From Pseudomonadota bacterium (GTDB taxonomy: Bacteria > Pseudomonadota > Gammaproteobacteria > Burkholderiales > Burkholderiaceae_C): a stretch of DNA of 64,000 nt. The notes under the pieces are model-generated. The model was not told the origin of the DNA. It saw nothing but the letters and a program-made list of their open reading frames with translations, and did not search any database. Below are positions 26,116 to 37,782 of the stretch, in pieces; the first letter of the stretch is position 1, and the number at the start of each line of letters is the position of its first letter. Position numbers and translations under genes: made by a program. The stretch spans positions 186,001 to 250,000 of the forward strand of contig JADFIG010000002.1 in assembly GCA_022566735.1 (NCBI GenBank). Reading direction: 5' to 3'.

Positions 26116-26712
26116 TCACTCGCGCTCGAACTTGAACACCGCCGTGCTGGCCAGCAGGTTGGGCCACAGGCGCACCTCCTGGCCCTCGTGCCAGCCGAAG
26201 GACTCGAGCACGCGCAGGCCGTTCTTGCGCGCCAGGATCTCGAAGTCGGCGAAGGTGGCCACACGGATGTTGGGCGTGTCGTACCACTGGTAGGGCAGGC
26301 TGCGGGACACCGGCATGCGCCCGCGCAGCACACTGAGTCGGTGCGGCCAGTGCGCGAAGTTGGGGAAGCTCACCAGACCGATGCGCCCGATGCGGGCTGT
26401 CTCGCGCAGCATGTCCTCGGTGTTGCGCAGGTGCTGGAGCGTGTCGAGCTGCAGCACCACGTCGAAGCTGTTGTCGTCGAACAGGCTCAGGCCCTCTTCG
26501 AGGTTGCGCTGGATGACGTTGACGCCGCGGGCCACGCAGGCCTCGACCTTGGCGTCGTCCAGCTCGATGCCGTAGCCGCTGCAGCCGCGGGTGTCGCGCA
26601 GCAGGGCCAGCAGGGCGCCGTCGCCGCAACCGAGGTCGAGCACGCGCGAGCCCGGCGGGATCAGGCTGGCGATGACGCGGTGGAAGGCATTGGGGGCGTG
26701 CGGGGTGCTCAT
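26116..26712 (-). CDS. metW: methionine biosynthesis protein MetW
   Basis: [17 protein letters not shown]...[33 protein letters not shown]; overlaps metX. Confidence 0.93.
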   Translation of the reverse strand: MSTPHAPNAFHRVIASLIPPGSRVLDLGCGDGALLALLRDTRGCSGYGIELDDAKVEACVARGVNVIQRNLEEGLSLFDDNSFDVVLQLDTLQHLRNTEDMLRETARIGRIGLVSFPNFAHWPHRLSVLRGRMPVSRSLPYQWYDTPNIRVATFADFEILARKNGLRVLESFGWHEGQEVRLWPNLLASTAVFKFERE

Positions 26713-27878
26713 GCCTTCACCTCCCGCGCGACGTCCTGCGCGATGCGCTCGAAGTAGGCCCGCACCACGCCGTGGTAGCGCGGGTCGTCGAGCAGGAAGG
26801 CATCGTGGCCGTGCGGCGCGTCGATCTCGGCATAGCTCACGTCGTGGCGGTTGTCGACCAGGGCCTTGACGATCTCGCGCGAGCGTGCCGGCGAGAAGCG
26901 CCAGTCGGTCGTGAAGCTGATGACGAGGAACTTCGCCAGGGCCTTCGCCATGGCCGCCGACAGGTTGCCGCCGTGCGTGCGCGCCGGGTCGAAGTAATCG
27001 AGCGCCCGCGTGATCAGCAGGTAGGTGTTGGCGTCGAAGTAGTCGCTGAACTTGTCGCCCTGATAGCGCAGGTAGCTCTCGACCTGGAACTCGATGTCCT
27101 GGGTGCTGTAGCTGGGCGCGTCGCCGAGCTCGCGTCCCACCAGTTCGCGGCCGAACTTCTCCTCCATCACGTCGTCGGACAGGTAGGTGATGTGGCCGAT
27201 CATGCGCGCCACGCGCAGGCCGCGGCGTGGCACCACGCCGTGCTCGTAGAAGTGGCCGCCGTGGAAGTCGGGGTCGGTGACGATGGCACGCCGTGCCACC
27301 TCGTTGAAGGCGATGTTCTGCGCCGACAGGTTGGGCGCCGTGGCCACGGCCACGCAGTGGCGCACGCGCTCGGGGTGCTGCAGCGTCCAGCTCAGGGCCT
27401 GCATGCCACCCAGGCTGCCGCCCAGCACCGCTGCCAGCTGCGTGATGCCCAGGGCATCGAGCACGCGGGCCTGCGCGTTGACCCAGTCCTCCACCGTGAC
27501 CACGGGGAAGTCGGCGCCGTAGGGCTTGCCGGTGTCGGGGTGGGTGTGCATCGGGCCGGTGGAGCCGAAGCACGAGCCGGGGTTGTTGATGCCGATGACG
27601 AAAAACTTGTCGGTGTCCACGGGCTTGCCCGGGCCGATCAGGTTGTCCCACCAGCCCTGGCTCTTGGGCAGGGGCTGGCCGTCGGGCCCGGCGTGCAGTC
27701 CGGCGACGTGGTGCGAGGCATTGAGCGCGTGGCAGACGAGCACGGCGTTGCTGCGCTCGGCGTTGAGCTGGCCATAGGTTTCGTAGGCCAGCGTGTAGTC
27801 GCGCAGTTGGGCCCCGCTCTGCAGCGGCAGGGGCGCGGCAAAGTGCAGGGTGGCGGGCGTGACGATCCCGAGGGACAT
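26709..27878 (-). CDS. metX: homoserine O-acetyltransferase (or O-succinyltransferase) MetX
   Basis: [29 protein letters not shown]...[16 protein letters not shown]. Confidence 0.94.
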   Translation of the reverse strand: MSLGIVTPATLHFAAPLPLQSGAQLRDYTLAYETYGQLNAERSNAVLVCHALNASHHVAGLHAGPDGQPLPKSQGWWDNLIGPGKPVDTDKFFVIGINNPGSCFGSTGPMHTHPDTGKPYGADFPVVTVEDWVNAQARVLDALGITQLAAVLGGSLGGMQALSWTLQHPERVRHCVAVATAPNLSAQNIAFNEVARRAIVTDPDFHGGHFYEHGVVPRRGLRVARMIGHITYLSDDVMEEKFGRELVGRELGDAPSYSTQDIEFQVESYLRYQGDKFSDYFDANTYLLITRALDYFDPARTHGGNLSAAMAKALAKFLVISFTTDWRFSPARSREIVKALVDNRHDVSYAEIDAPHGHDAFLLDDPRYHGVVRAYFERIAQDVAREVKA

Positions 27879-27893
27879 GGTGGAGCGATCCAG

Positions 27894-27932
27894 AAAAAAA
27901 CAAACCGGCCGCGCGCGAAGCAGGGGCCGGTG
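27894..27932 (-). terminator. intrinsic terminator in the metX leader
   Basis: Minus strand: ACCGGCC-CCTGCTTCGCGCGC-GGCCGGT then TTGTTTTTTT, ending about 15 nt before the metX ATG. Confidence 0.75.
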
Positions 27933-27935
27933 GCA

Positions 27936-27997
27936 TCGACCTCTTTAGCGGCATTTCTAAAGCGCCCGCAATTCGGAATGGTCAAGGGGGCGGGCCT
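27936..27997 (-). ncRNA. SAM-II-like riboswitch aptamer upstream of metX
   Basis: Minus strand GGCCCGCCCCCTTGACCATTCCGAATTGCGGGCGCTTTAGAAATGCCGCTAAAGAGGTCGA: P1 GCCCGC/GCGGGC, pseudoknot TTGACC/GGTCGA, conserved AAATGnnGCTAAA. Confidence 0.85.
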
Positions 27998-28170
27998 GTG
28001 CGGCTGACGCCTCCGATGACAAATCGGCGCTGGGGGCAAGTGTAGCCGCAATTCGCGGCGTCGCGGTCGCGCCACACACAGGCCGGTGCGGCGCGGCAAA
28101 TGCCACGAACGCCATCGCGGCGATTCGCTACATTGACCTGCAGGGCCATGGGGCCCGAGAGGAGCCGTGC

Positions 28171-29829
28171 ATGCCAAGGTGGTTGATCCGACTCAACGCG
28201 CACGTGCCCATCCGCTACGCCGCCTGGGCGGCCGCGGTGCTGGGCCTGCTGCTGGGCTTGTGGGAGTGGCTGGCCGAGGGCCAGGAGCATGGCGCGGCGC
28301 TGGCCGTGGCCTGTGCGGGCCTGGTCGGCCTGGGCCTCAACGACATGCGCCAGGTGCAGCGCTCCCTGTTGCGCAACTACCCGGTCATCGGGCACCTGCG
28401 CTACCTGCTGGAGTTCATCCGCCCCGAGATCCGCCAGTACTTCATCGAGAGCGACAACGAGGCCGCACCCTTCTCGCGCCAGCAGCGCTCCCTGGTCTAC
28501 CAGCGCGCCAAGGGCGAGCCTGACAAGCGCCCCTTCGGCACGCAAAAAGACGTGAACGCCACCGGCTACGAGTGGCTCAGCCACGCCATCGCGCCCACCG
28601 ACATCGCCTCGCACGACTTCCGCGTCACCATCGGCGCGGGCGGCACGTCGTGCACCCAGCCCTACAGCGCCAGCGTCTTCAACATCTCGGCCATGAGCTT
28701 CGGGGCGCTCAGCGCCAATGCCGTGCTGGCGCTCAACACCGGCGCGCGCCGCGGCGGCTTCGCGCACGACACCGGCGAGGGCTCCATCAGCCGCTACCAC
28801 CGCGAGCCCGGCGGCGACCTGATCTGGGAGATCGGCTCGGGCTACTTCGGCTGCCGCACCGCCGACGGCCAGTTCGATGCCGAGCAGTTCGTGGCCCACG
28901 CCCGCGAGCCCCAGGTGAAGATGATCGAGCTCAAGCTCAGCCAGGGCGCCAAGCCCGGCCACGGCGGCGTGCTGCCGGCGCCCAAGGTGACGCCGGAGAT
29001 CGCCGAGGCGCGCGGTGTGCCCGTGGGCGTGGACTGCATCTCGCCGGCCCGCCACAGCGCGTTCTCGACGCCCATCGAGATGCTGCAGTTCATCGAGCGG
29101 TTGCGCCAGCTCTCGGGCGGCAAGCCGGTGGGCTTCAAGTTCTGCGTGGGCCACGCCTGGGAGTGGTTCGCCATGGCCAAGGCCATGCGCGCCACCGGCA
29201 TCTGGCCGGATTTCATCGTGGTCGATGGCGCCGAGGGCGGCACGGGCGCCGCGCCCCTGGAGTTCACCGACCACGTGGGCGCGCCGCTGCAGGAAGGCCT
29301 GCTGCTGGTGCACAACACCCTGGTGGGCCTGGGCGAGCGTCACCGCGTCAAGATCGGCTGCGCGGGCAAGGTCATCAGCGCCTTCGACATCGCGCGGATG
29401 ATGGCGCTGGGCGCCGACTGGTGCAATTCGGGGCGCGGCTTCATGTTCGCGCTGGGCTGCATCCAGGCGCAAAGCTGCCACACCGGCCATTGCCCGACGG
29501 GCGTGACCTCGCAGGAGCCGCTGCGGGCGCGGGCGCTGGTGGTGCCGGACAAGGCCGACCGGGTCCACCGCTTCCACCACAACACCCTGCATGCCTTGAA
29601 GGAGCTGGTGCAGGCGGCGGGCCTGCAGCACCCCAACGACATCAGCGCCGACCACATCGTGCGGCGCGTCTCGGGCTTCGAGGTGCGCCGCCTGTCCAAG
29701 CTGCTGCCCTATCTGAAGACGGGCGAGCTGCTGGCGGCCGAGCGCGGCGAGGTGCCCTGGGGCCAGTTCGCCTTCGAGCAGTACTGGCGCCAGTCGCGGG
29801 CCGAATCCTTCACCCTGCACCCGGGTTGA
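28171..29829 (+). CDS. FMN-binding glutamate synthase family protein
   Basis: FNISAMSFGALSANAVLALNTGARRGGFAHDTGEGSIS...DGAEGGTGAAPLEF...CHTGHCPTGVTSQ. Confidence 0.9.
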   Translation: MPRWLIRLNAHVPIRYAAWAAAVLGLLLGLWEWLAEGQEHGAALAVACAGLVGLGLNDMRQVQRSLLRNYPVIGHLRYLLEFIRPEIRQYFIESDNEAAPFSRQQRSLVYQRAKGEPDKRPFGTQKDVNATGYEWLSHAIAPTDIASHDFRVTIGAGGTSCTQPYSASVFNISAMSFGALSANAVLALNTGARRGGFAHDTGEGSISRYHREPGGDLIWEIGSGYFGCRTADGQFDAEQFVAHAREPQVKMIELKLSQGAKPGHGGVLPAPKVTPEIAEARGVPVGVDCISPARHSAFSTPIEMLQFIERLRQLSGGKPVGFKFCVGHAWEWFAMAKAMRATGIWPDFIVVDGAEGGTGAAPLEFTDHVGAPLQEGLLLVHNTLVGLGERHRVKIGCAGKVISAFDIARMMALGADWCNSGRGFMFALGCIQAQSCHTGHCPTGVTSQEPLRARALVVPDKADRVHRFHHNTLHALKELVQAAGLQHPNDISADHIVRRVSGFEVRRLSKLLPYLKTGELLAAERGEVPWGQFAFEQYWRQSRAESFTLHPG

Positions 29830-29868
29830 AGGGCCTGGAGCGGCACCCGGGCCGAGGGTCCCGGCAGG

Positions 29869-30489
29869 TCAGGCCGCCGGCGGGGCCGTGTCGGTGAAGC
29901 TCTGGCGCTGGGCCAGCTTGTCGGACAGACGGGCCAGGTTGGGGTAGGTGTCGCGCCAGTCGATGTCCGGGAAGCGGAAGTCGAGGTAGCCCAGGGCGCA
30001 GCCGGTGGCGATGTCGGCCAGGCTGTAGTGGATGCCGGCGCACCAGTTGCGGTCGCCCAGGCCCAGGCTCATGGCCTTGAGGCTGGCGTGCATCTTGCCG
30101 ATCTGGCGGTCGATCCAGGCCTGGCTGCGCTGGGCCTCCGTGCGGCCGGCCCAGGTGGCTTCCATGCGCGCCAGGATGGCGGCGTCCAGCAGGCCGTCGG
30201 CCAGGGCCTCCCAGGTGCGCACTTCCACGCGCTCGCGGCCGCTCAGGGGGATGAGCTTGCCCACGGGCGAGAGGGTGTCCACGTATTCGACGATGACGCG
30301 CGAGTCGAAGATCGCCTCGCCGCCCTCCATCACCAGGCAAGGCACCTTGCCCAGCGGGTTGGAGGTGGCGATGGTGGTGTCGGCCGACCACACGTCCTCC
30401 AGATCGAACTTGTAGTCGAGCTTTTTCTCGGCCAGCACGATGCGCACCTTGCGCACGAAGGGGCTGGTCAGGGATCCGATCAGTTTCAT
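29869..30489 (-). CDS. glutathione S-transferase family protein
   Basis: MKLIGSLTSPFVRKVRIVLAEKKLDYKFDLEDVW...GKVPCLVMEGGEAIFDSRVIVEYVD. Confidence 0.92.
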   Translation of the reverse strand: MKLIGSLTSPFVRKVRIVLAEKKLDYKFDLEDVWSADTTIATSNPLGKVPCLVMEGGEAIFDSRVIVEYVDTLSPVGKLIPLSGRERVEVRTWEALADGLLDAAILARMEATWAGRTEAQRSQAWIDRQIGKMHASLKAMSLGLGDRNWCAGIHYSLADIATGCALGYLDFRFPDIDWRDTYPNLARLSDKLAQRQSFTDTAPPAA

Positions 30490-30627
30490 TCTGTGTCGTC
30501 GTGTGTGTCTGCGGCGGATTTTATCTGGTGAAGGAAGTCTGCGCCGATGGCCCCAGACATCGCTGCCCGATCCACCTGTTTCGGGGGCGTTCCGGGTGGT
30601 CCGGGTGATGCATCCCATTACATTTGA

Positions 30628-33177
<2,550 letters not shown>

Positions 33178-33348
33178 GCGCACGTGATGCCTGCCTGATG
33201 CGCACTTGATGCGCATCTGACGCACTGCGCCATCCGCGCGCGGTGGGTCAAGACATCCCTGAGGGTGTGATCGAAACACCGAATCCGACTTGCGCGTGCG
33301 AGGCCTCGCGCTATGGTTGGTGCACATCACACACCACAGGGAACCCCC

Positions 33349-34734
33349 ATGACTTGCTCACGCGCATGCCGCGTCGGGCTGGGTTGGGTGCTGGGCGCAC
33401 ACATGCTCCTGGCCACCGCAGCCGAGGCCTCGACCACCTTCTCCACCTACTTCAACCACCGGCCTGAAGCCAGCTTCGTCGAGCCCCATCGCGGCACGCA
33501 ACGCGAGGGCGACAACTTCGAGCAGGTGATCGTGCAGCGCATCACAGCGGCACGCACCCGCATCGACGTGGCCGTGATGGGCATCACCTTGCCCCACATC
33601 GCGCAGGCATTGGCCCAAGCCGCGCGCCGAGGGGTGCAGGTGCGCGTCGTGATCGACAACGGCTACAGCAGGAACTGGGCCGCCTTGACGCCCGACGAAG
33701 TCGCCAGCCTGAGCGATGCCGACAAGGAGGTGTGGGCCGAGGTGGACAGCCTGGTCGATGTCAATGGCGACGGCGAAGCATCCGATGCCGAACTGGCCGC
33801 CAACGATGTGGCCACCATCCTGGCGCGGGCAGGCATCCCGGTCATCGACGACACCGAAGATGGCAGCAAGGGCTCAGGCCTGATGCACCACAAGTTCGCC
33901 GTGTTCGACGGCGAGGTCGTGCTCACGGGCTCGGCCAACTGGACGCACAGCGGTTTCTTCGGCGACATCGGGCGGCCCGCCAGCCGAGGCAATGCCGAGA
34001 ACCTGGTGGAGGTGCGCCACGCCGAAGTGGCCCAAGCCTACGCGCAGGAGTTCGCCCTCATGTGGGGCGATGGGCCAGGGGACTCGCGCAACAGCCGCTT
34101 CGGCATCGCCAAAGGCGCACGTGCAGCCCTTGGCATCAGCACACCCGAAGGACTGGTTCAGCTTCAGTTCGGGCCCTTCTCCGCGAGCAAGCCCGTGGCC
34201 ACGACCACGGTCGGCTTGATCGACTCGGTGCTCCAAACGGCGGTGAGTCGCATCGACTTGGGCGCCTTCGTGCTGACCGATGCCACCTTGACCGACACCA
34301 TGGCACAGCGCGCCGCCAAGGGCGTGATGGTGCGTGGCCTGTTCGATCAGGGCTACGTTGACAACGACTTCAGCGCCACGCTGGACATGTGGGGCGTGCG
34401 CTTGCGGGATGCGGCCTGCGCGCTCAAGCCGCAGTTGCGCCCCTGGCCTGTCATGCCCATGGCCATTGGTTATCCGGTCTTGCCGGAGGGCGACAAGCTG
34501 CACCACAAGGTCGCGGTGGTGGACGACCGCGTTGTGATCGCGGGCTCGATGAACTGGTCGGCCGAAGCGCTCAGAAGCAACGATGAGAACGTGCTCATCG
34601 TTCATTCGCCCGCTGTGGCGACAGCGTTCCGCCAGGAGTTGGAGCGCCTGCATGCCGCGGCGGTGTATGGGCCTTCGCCGGCCTTGCGAGCCCGCGCCAT
34701 CCAGGACGCGCAGCGCTGCGCCAACACCCGATGA
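33349..34734 (+). CDS. secreted phospholipase D-like (dual HKD) protein with EF-hand-like insertion
   Basis: Signal peptide; HHKFAVFDGEVVLTGSANWT and HHKVAVVDDRVVIAGSMNWS HKD motifs; DVNGDGEASDAE at 33757-33792. Confidence 0.88.
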   Translation: MTCSRACRVGLGWVLGAHMLLATAAEASTTFSTYFNHRPEASFVEPHRGTQREGDNFEQVIVQRITAARTRIDVAVMGITLPHIAQALAQAARRGVQVRVVIDNGYSRNWAALTPDEVASLSDADKEVWAEVDSLVDVNGDGEASDAELAANDVATILARAGIPVIDDTEDGSKGSGLMHHKFAVFDGEVVLTGSANWTHSGFFGDIGRPASRGNAENLVEVRHAEVAQAYAQEFALMWGDGPGDSRNSRFGIAKGARAALGISTPEGLVQLQFGPFSASKPVATTTVGLIDSVLQTAVSRIDLGAFVLTDATLTDTMAQRAAKGVMVRGLFDQGYVDNDFSATLDMWGVRLRDAACALKPQLRPWPVMPMAIGYPVLPEGDKLHHKVAVVDDRVVIAGSMNWSAEALRSNDENVLIVHSPAVATAFRQELERLHAAAVYGPSPALRARAIQDAQRCANTR

Positions 34735-34751
34735 ACCCAAGGGAGGACGCC

Positions 34752-35312
34752 ATGAATCGCTTCATTTCGAACGCGCGCCGCTGCTTGGGCGCTTTGCTCT
34801 TGCCCATCGTGCTGGCCCTGCCAGCCTTTGCGGCCGACAAACCCCTGCCGGGTGAAGTCAAGGTCATCGATGTCAAAGAGGCCATGAGCCCAGCCAATGC
34901 GGCGTTCCAGGCCTGTGCCACGGGCATGCCACCGGGCAAGGCTGTGGCTGTGGGCGTGGACCCATCCATCAGCCGCACCGGCATGGTGAAGTTCGATGGC
35001 CTGGGGCCGGACGGCAGCCTGCTGATCGAGGCCAAAGGCTTTGGGTACAAGATCGATGAAAAGCTGGGGGTGTGGAAGGTGGGCTACGTCGCAGACAGAA
35101 TGCAGACGAAGTTGATCAAGCAGGCTGAACGACAACTGGACGCAGTTCGCTCGGTTGGACGGTCTGTGCAGTGGGTGGTGCCCAACGAGGGCATCCGCAA
35201 AGCATTTGCAGAACTTCTTGACGGGCGGATTCCTGTGAAAGTTGGACCTCCCAGGCCCGACTGTCCCAAATCAAGTGGTTCAGGCGGAGGGGACGCAGGT
35301 GGCTCCTTTTGA
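34752..35312 (+). CDS. Sec-signal-bearing protein with Tox-REase-5-like (PD-(D/E)xK) C-terminal domain, putative toxin
   Basis: MNRFISNARRCLGALLLPIVLALPAFAADK signal peptide; VKFDGLGPDGSLLIEAKGFGY...QAERQLDAVRSVGRSVQWVV matches the remembered D...ExK pattern of Tox-REase-5. Confidence 0.65.
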   Translation: MNRFISNARRCLGALLLPIVLALPAFAADKPLPGEVKVIDVKEAMSPANAAFQACATGMPPGKAVAVGVDPSISRTGMVKFDGLGPDGSLLIEAKGFGYKIDEKLGVWKVGYVADRMQTKLIKQAERQLDAVRSVGRSVQWVVPNEGIRKAFAELLDGRIPVKVGPPRPDCPKSSGSGGGDAGGSF

Positions 35313-35348
35313 CGTGTTGGCATGCCCTGAATGGAAGCACCTGAGAAC

Positions 35349-36086
35349 ATGACTTATCCCGACTACCGCTTGGTATGCACTTGGGGCGCCCGCAGCCAGA
35401 CAGCCCAGGAAATCGCGCACGATGTGATGCGGTTCTCGCAGCGGCTGCTGGATGCGTGCCCGCAGTTCGGGGCCTGGCATTACCTGGGCCCACGTGACAA
35501 GCTGATGCCCTTGCCGCTCGATGCGATTCAAGTGTGTCAACAGGCGATTGAGCCAGGCAACTGCGAGCGGCGTGGCGCTGCGCCCGATCTGGTTTTGCCC
35601 GTGGGGTTCAGTGTGTTGCTGTACACGTCCAAACGAGACGGTGTTGCCTGGATGGCCCATGTGGGCAAGGGCACGGCCTGGGCCCATAACCGCGTCGCCA
35701 TCAACTGCGCCCGCAGGGGCGATCTGGCCCAGGTCATGACCGAGCCCGACATGATGGAGCGGCTGTTTCGGGTCATGGTCGAGGTGTGGCAGCCGGACTG
35801 GGCGAGGGTCTCGCACACGGACATGAGCGACCCAGAGTACGCATTCCCCGTGCACTGGATGCTGTACGGCCGCGAGCCCTTGCCGCCGGGGCTGGTGCTG
35901 CCCGATGGCGTTCGGGCGCATGGCTTGACCGGCGCGTCTGGCGAGGTGCTGGCGCCGGGCCAGTACTTCGTCACCACGCCGGGCGAGCGCTTTGTGTACA
36001 GCCACCCCGAGCACCAGGCGCGCTGCGAGGCCTTGAAACGAGTCTTGCGCGAGGCGGGGTGGTTGCCGCCTCCGCCGCAGGCGTGA
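35349..36086 (+). CDS. Imm52-family-like immunity protein, copy A
   Basis: Directly downstream of the toxin-like gene; family called from gene order and remembered Tox-REase-5/Imm52 pairing. Confidence 0.65.
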   Translation: MTYPDYRLVCTWGARSQTAQEIAHDVMRFSQRLLDACPQFGAWHYLGPRDKLMPLPLDAIQVCQQAIEPGNCERRGAAPDLVLPVGFSVLLYTSKRDGVAWMAHVGKGTAWAHNRVAINCARRGDLAQVMTEPDMMERLFRVMVEVWQPDWARVSHTDMSDPEYAFPVHWMLYGREPLPPGLVLPDGVRAHGLTGASGEVLAPGQYFVTTPGERFVYSHPEHQARCEALKRVLREAGWLPPPPQA

Positions 36087-36112
36087 CGCTTGATCCTTGC
36101 TTGACAAAGAAC

Positions 36113-36856
36113 ATGACTTATCCCGACTACCGCTTGGTATGCACTTGGGGCGCCCGCAGCCAGACGGCCCAGGAGATCGCTCACGATGTGGTGCGTTTTT
36201 CATCGGCCTTGCTGGCGGTGTGCCCCGCGTTGCAGGCATGGCATTACCTGGCGCCCAAAGACAAGCTGATGCCCTTGCCGGATGACGTCGATGAAGTCAG
36301 GCTCAAGGTCCTGAGGCCAGGCAATGGTGCCAGGCGAGGTGTTGCGCCGGACTTGACCTTGCCGGTGGGCTTCAGTGCCTTGCTGCTGACATCCAAGAAG
36401 ATTGACGCAGCATGCTGGATGGCTCACACGGGCTCGGACGGTGGTGGCTTGGGCAGCCGCGTGGCCATCAACTGTCCTCGCAGGGGCGATCTGGCCCAGA
36501 GCATGACCGAGCCCGGCATGATGGAGCGGCTGTTTCGGGTCATGGTCGAGGTGTGGCAACCGGACTGGGCGAGGGTCTCGCACACCGACATGAGTGACCC
36601 AGAGTACGCATTCCCCGTGCATTGGATGCTGTACGGCCGTGAGCCCTTGCCGCCGGGGCTGGTGCTGCCCGATGGCGTTCAGGCGCATGGCTTGACCGGT
36701 GCTGCGGGCGAGGTGCTGGCGCCGGGCCAGTACTTCGTCACCACACCGGGCGAGCGCTTTGTGTACAGCCACCCCGAGCACCAGGCGCGTTGCGAAGCCT
36801 TGAAGCGGGTGTTGCGCGAGGCGGGGTGGTTGCCGCCGGTGCCCGTCTTCGCTTGA
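36113..36856 (+). CDS. Imm52-family-like immunity protein, copy B
   Basis: Tandem paralogue of copy A: identical first 26 residues, divergent centre, near-identical C-terminal half. Confidence 0.65.
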   Translation: MTYPDYRLVCTWGARSQTAQEIAHDVVRFSSALLAVCPALQAWHYLAPKDKLMPLPDDVDEVRLKVLRPGNGARRGVAPDLTLPVGFSALLLTSKKIDAACWMAHTGSDGGGLGSRVAINCPRRGDLAQSMTEPGMMERLFRVMVEVWQPDWARVSHTDMSDPEYAFPVHWMLYGREPLPPGLVLPDGVQAHGLTGAAGEVLAPGQYFVTTPGERFVYSHPEHQARCEALKRVLREAGWLPPVPVFA

Positions 36857-36873
36857 GCCGGTAAAATCTGGGC

Positions 36874-37722
36874 ATGATCTTCACCGAACAGCTGCTGCGT
36901 GCGCAGCACCAGCACCAGTCGCTGCTCTGCGTGGGCCTGGATCCCGAGCCCTCGAAGTTCCCAGGCGCCTGGCAGGGCAAGCCCGAGCGCATCTACGACT
37001 TCTGCGCGGCCATCGTGGACGCCACGAAGGACCTGGTCTGCGCCTTCAAGCCGCAGATCGCCTACTTCGCGGCCCACCGCGCCGAAGACCAGCTGGAGCG
37101 CCTGATGGCGCACATGCGCCGCGTGGCGCCCAGCGTGCCCGTCATCCTGGACGCCAAGCGCGGCGACATCGGCGCCACGGCCGAGCAGTACGCCCACGAG
37201 GCCTTCACGCGCTACCAGGCCGATGCCGTCACGCTGTCGCCCTTCATGGGCTTCGACACGATGGAGCCCTTCCTGCGCTTCCCGGGCAAGGGCGTGATCC
37301 TGCTGTGCCGCACCTCCAACCCGGGTGGCTCGGACCTGCAGAACCTGCGCCTGGCCGACATCGCAGGCCAGCCGCGCGTGTACGAGCACATTGCGGCCCA
37401 GGCGCAAGGCCCGTGGAACACCAATGGCCAGATGGGCCTGGTGGTGGGCGCGACCTTCCCCGAAGAGATCGCCCGGGTGCGTGAGCTCGCGCCAACGCTG
37501 CCCTTGCTGATCCCCGGTGTGGGCGCGCAAGGCGGTGACGCCGCGGCCACGGTGAAGGCCGGTTTGAAGACGGATGCGAGCGGCGCGGTCACGGGCACCA
37601 TCGTGGTCAACAGCTCGCGCGCGGTGCTGTATGCCCACAGCGCGAGCAGCGGCGAGGACTTCGCCAGCGCGGCCCGCCGCGTGGCCCTGCAGACGCGCGA
37701 CGCGCTGAACGCGGCACGCTGA
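36874..37722 (+). CDS. pyrF: orotidine-5'-phosphate decarboxylase
   Basis: [14 protein letters not shown]...[18 protein letters not shown]. Confidence 0.95.
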   Translation: MIFTEQLLRAQHQHQSLLCVGLDPEPSKFPGAWQGKPERIYDFCAAIVDATKDLVCAFKPQIAYFAAHRAEDQLERLMAHMRRVAPSVPVILDAKRGDIGATAEQYAHEAFTRYQADAVTLSPFMGFDTMEPFLRFPGKGVILLCRTSNPGGSDLQNLRLADIAGQPRVYEHIAAQAQGPWNTNGQMGLVVGATFPEEIARVRELAPTLPLLIPGVGAQGGDAAATVKAGLKTDASGAVTGTIVVNSSRAVLYAHSASSGEDFASAARRVALQTRDALNAAR

Positions 37723-37782
37723 CACGGTCGGCTTGACGTTCCCGTCAAGCACAATGCGGCATCCACCCACCTTGGTGATGCC

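Noticed and set aside
35786-36112. In-frame upstream extension of immunity copy B
   Set aside because: Overlaps copy A in another frame; ATG at 36113 matches the conserved MTYPDYRLVCTWG start
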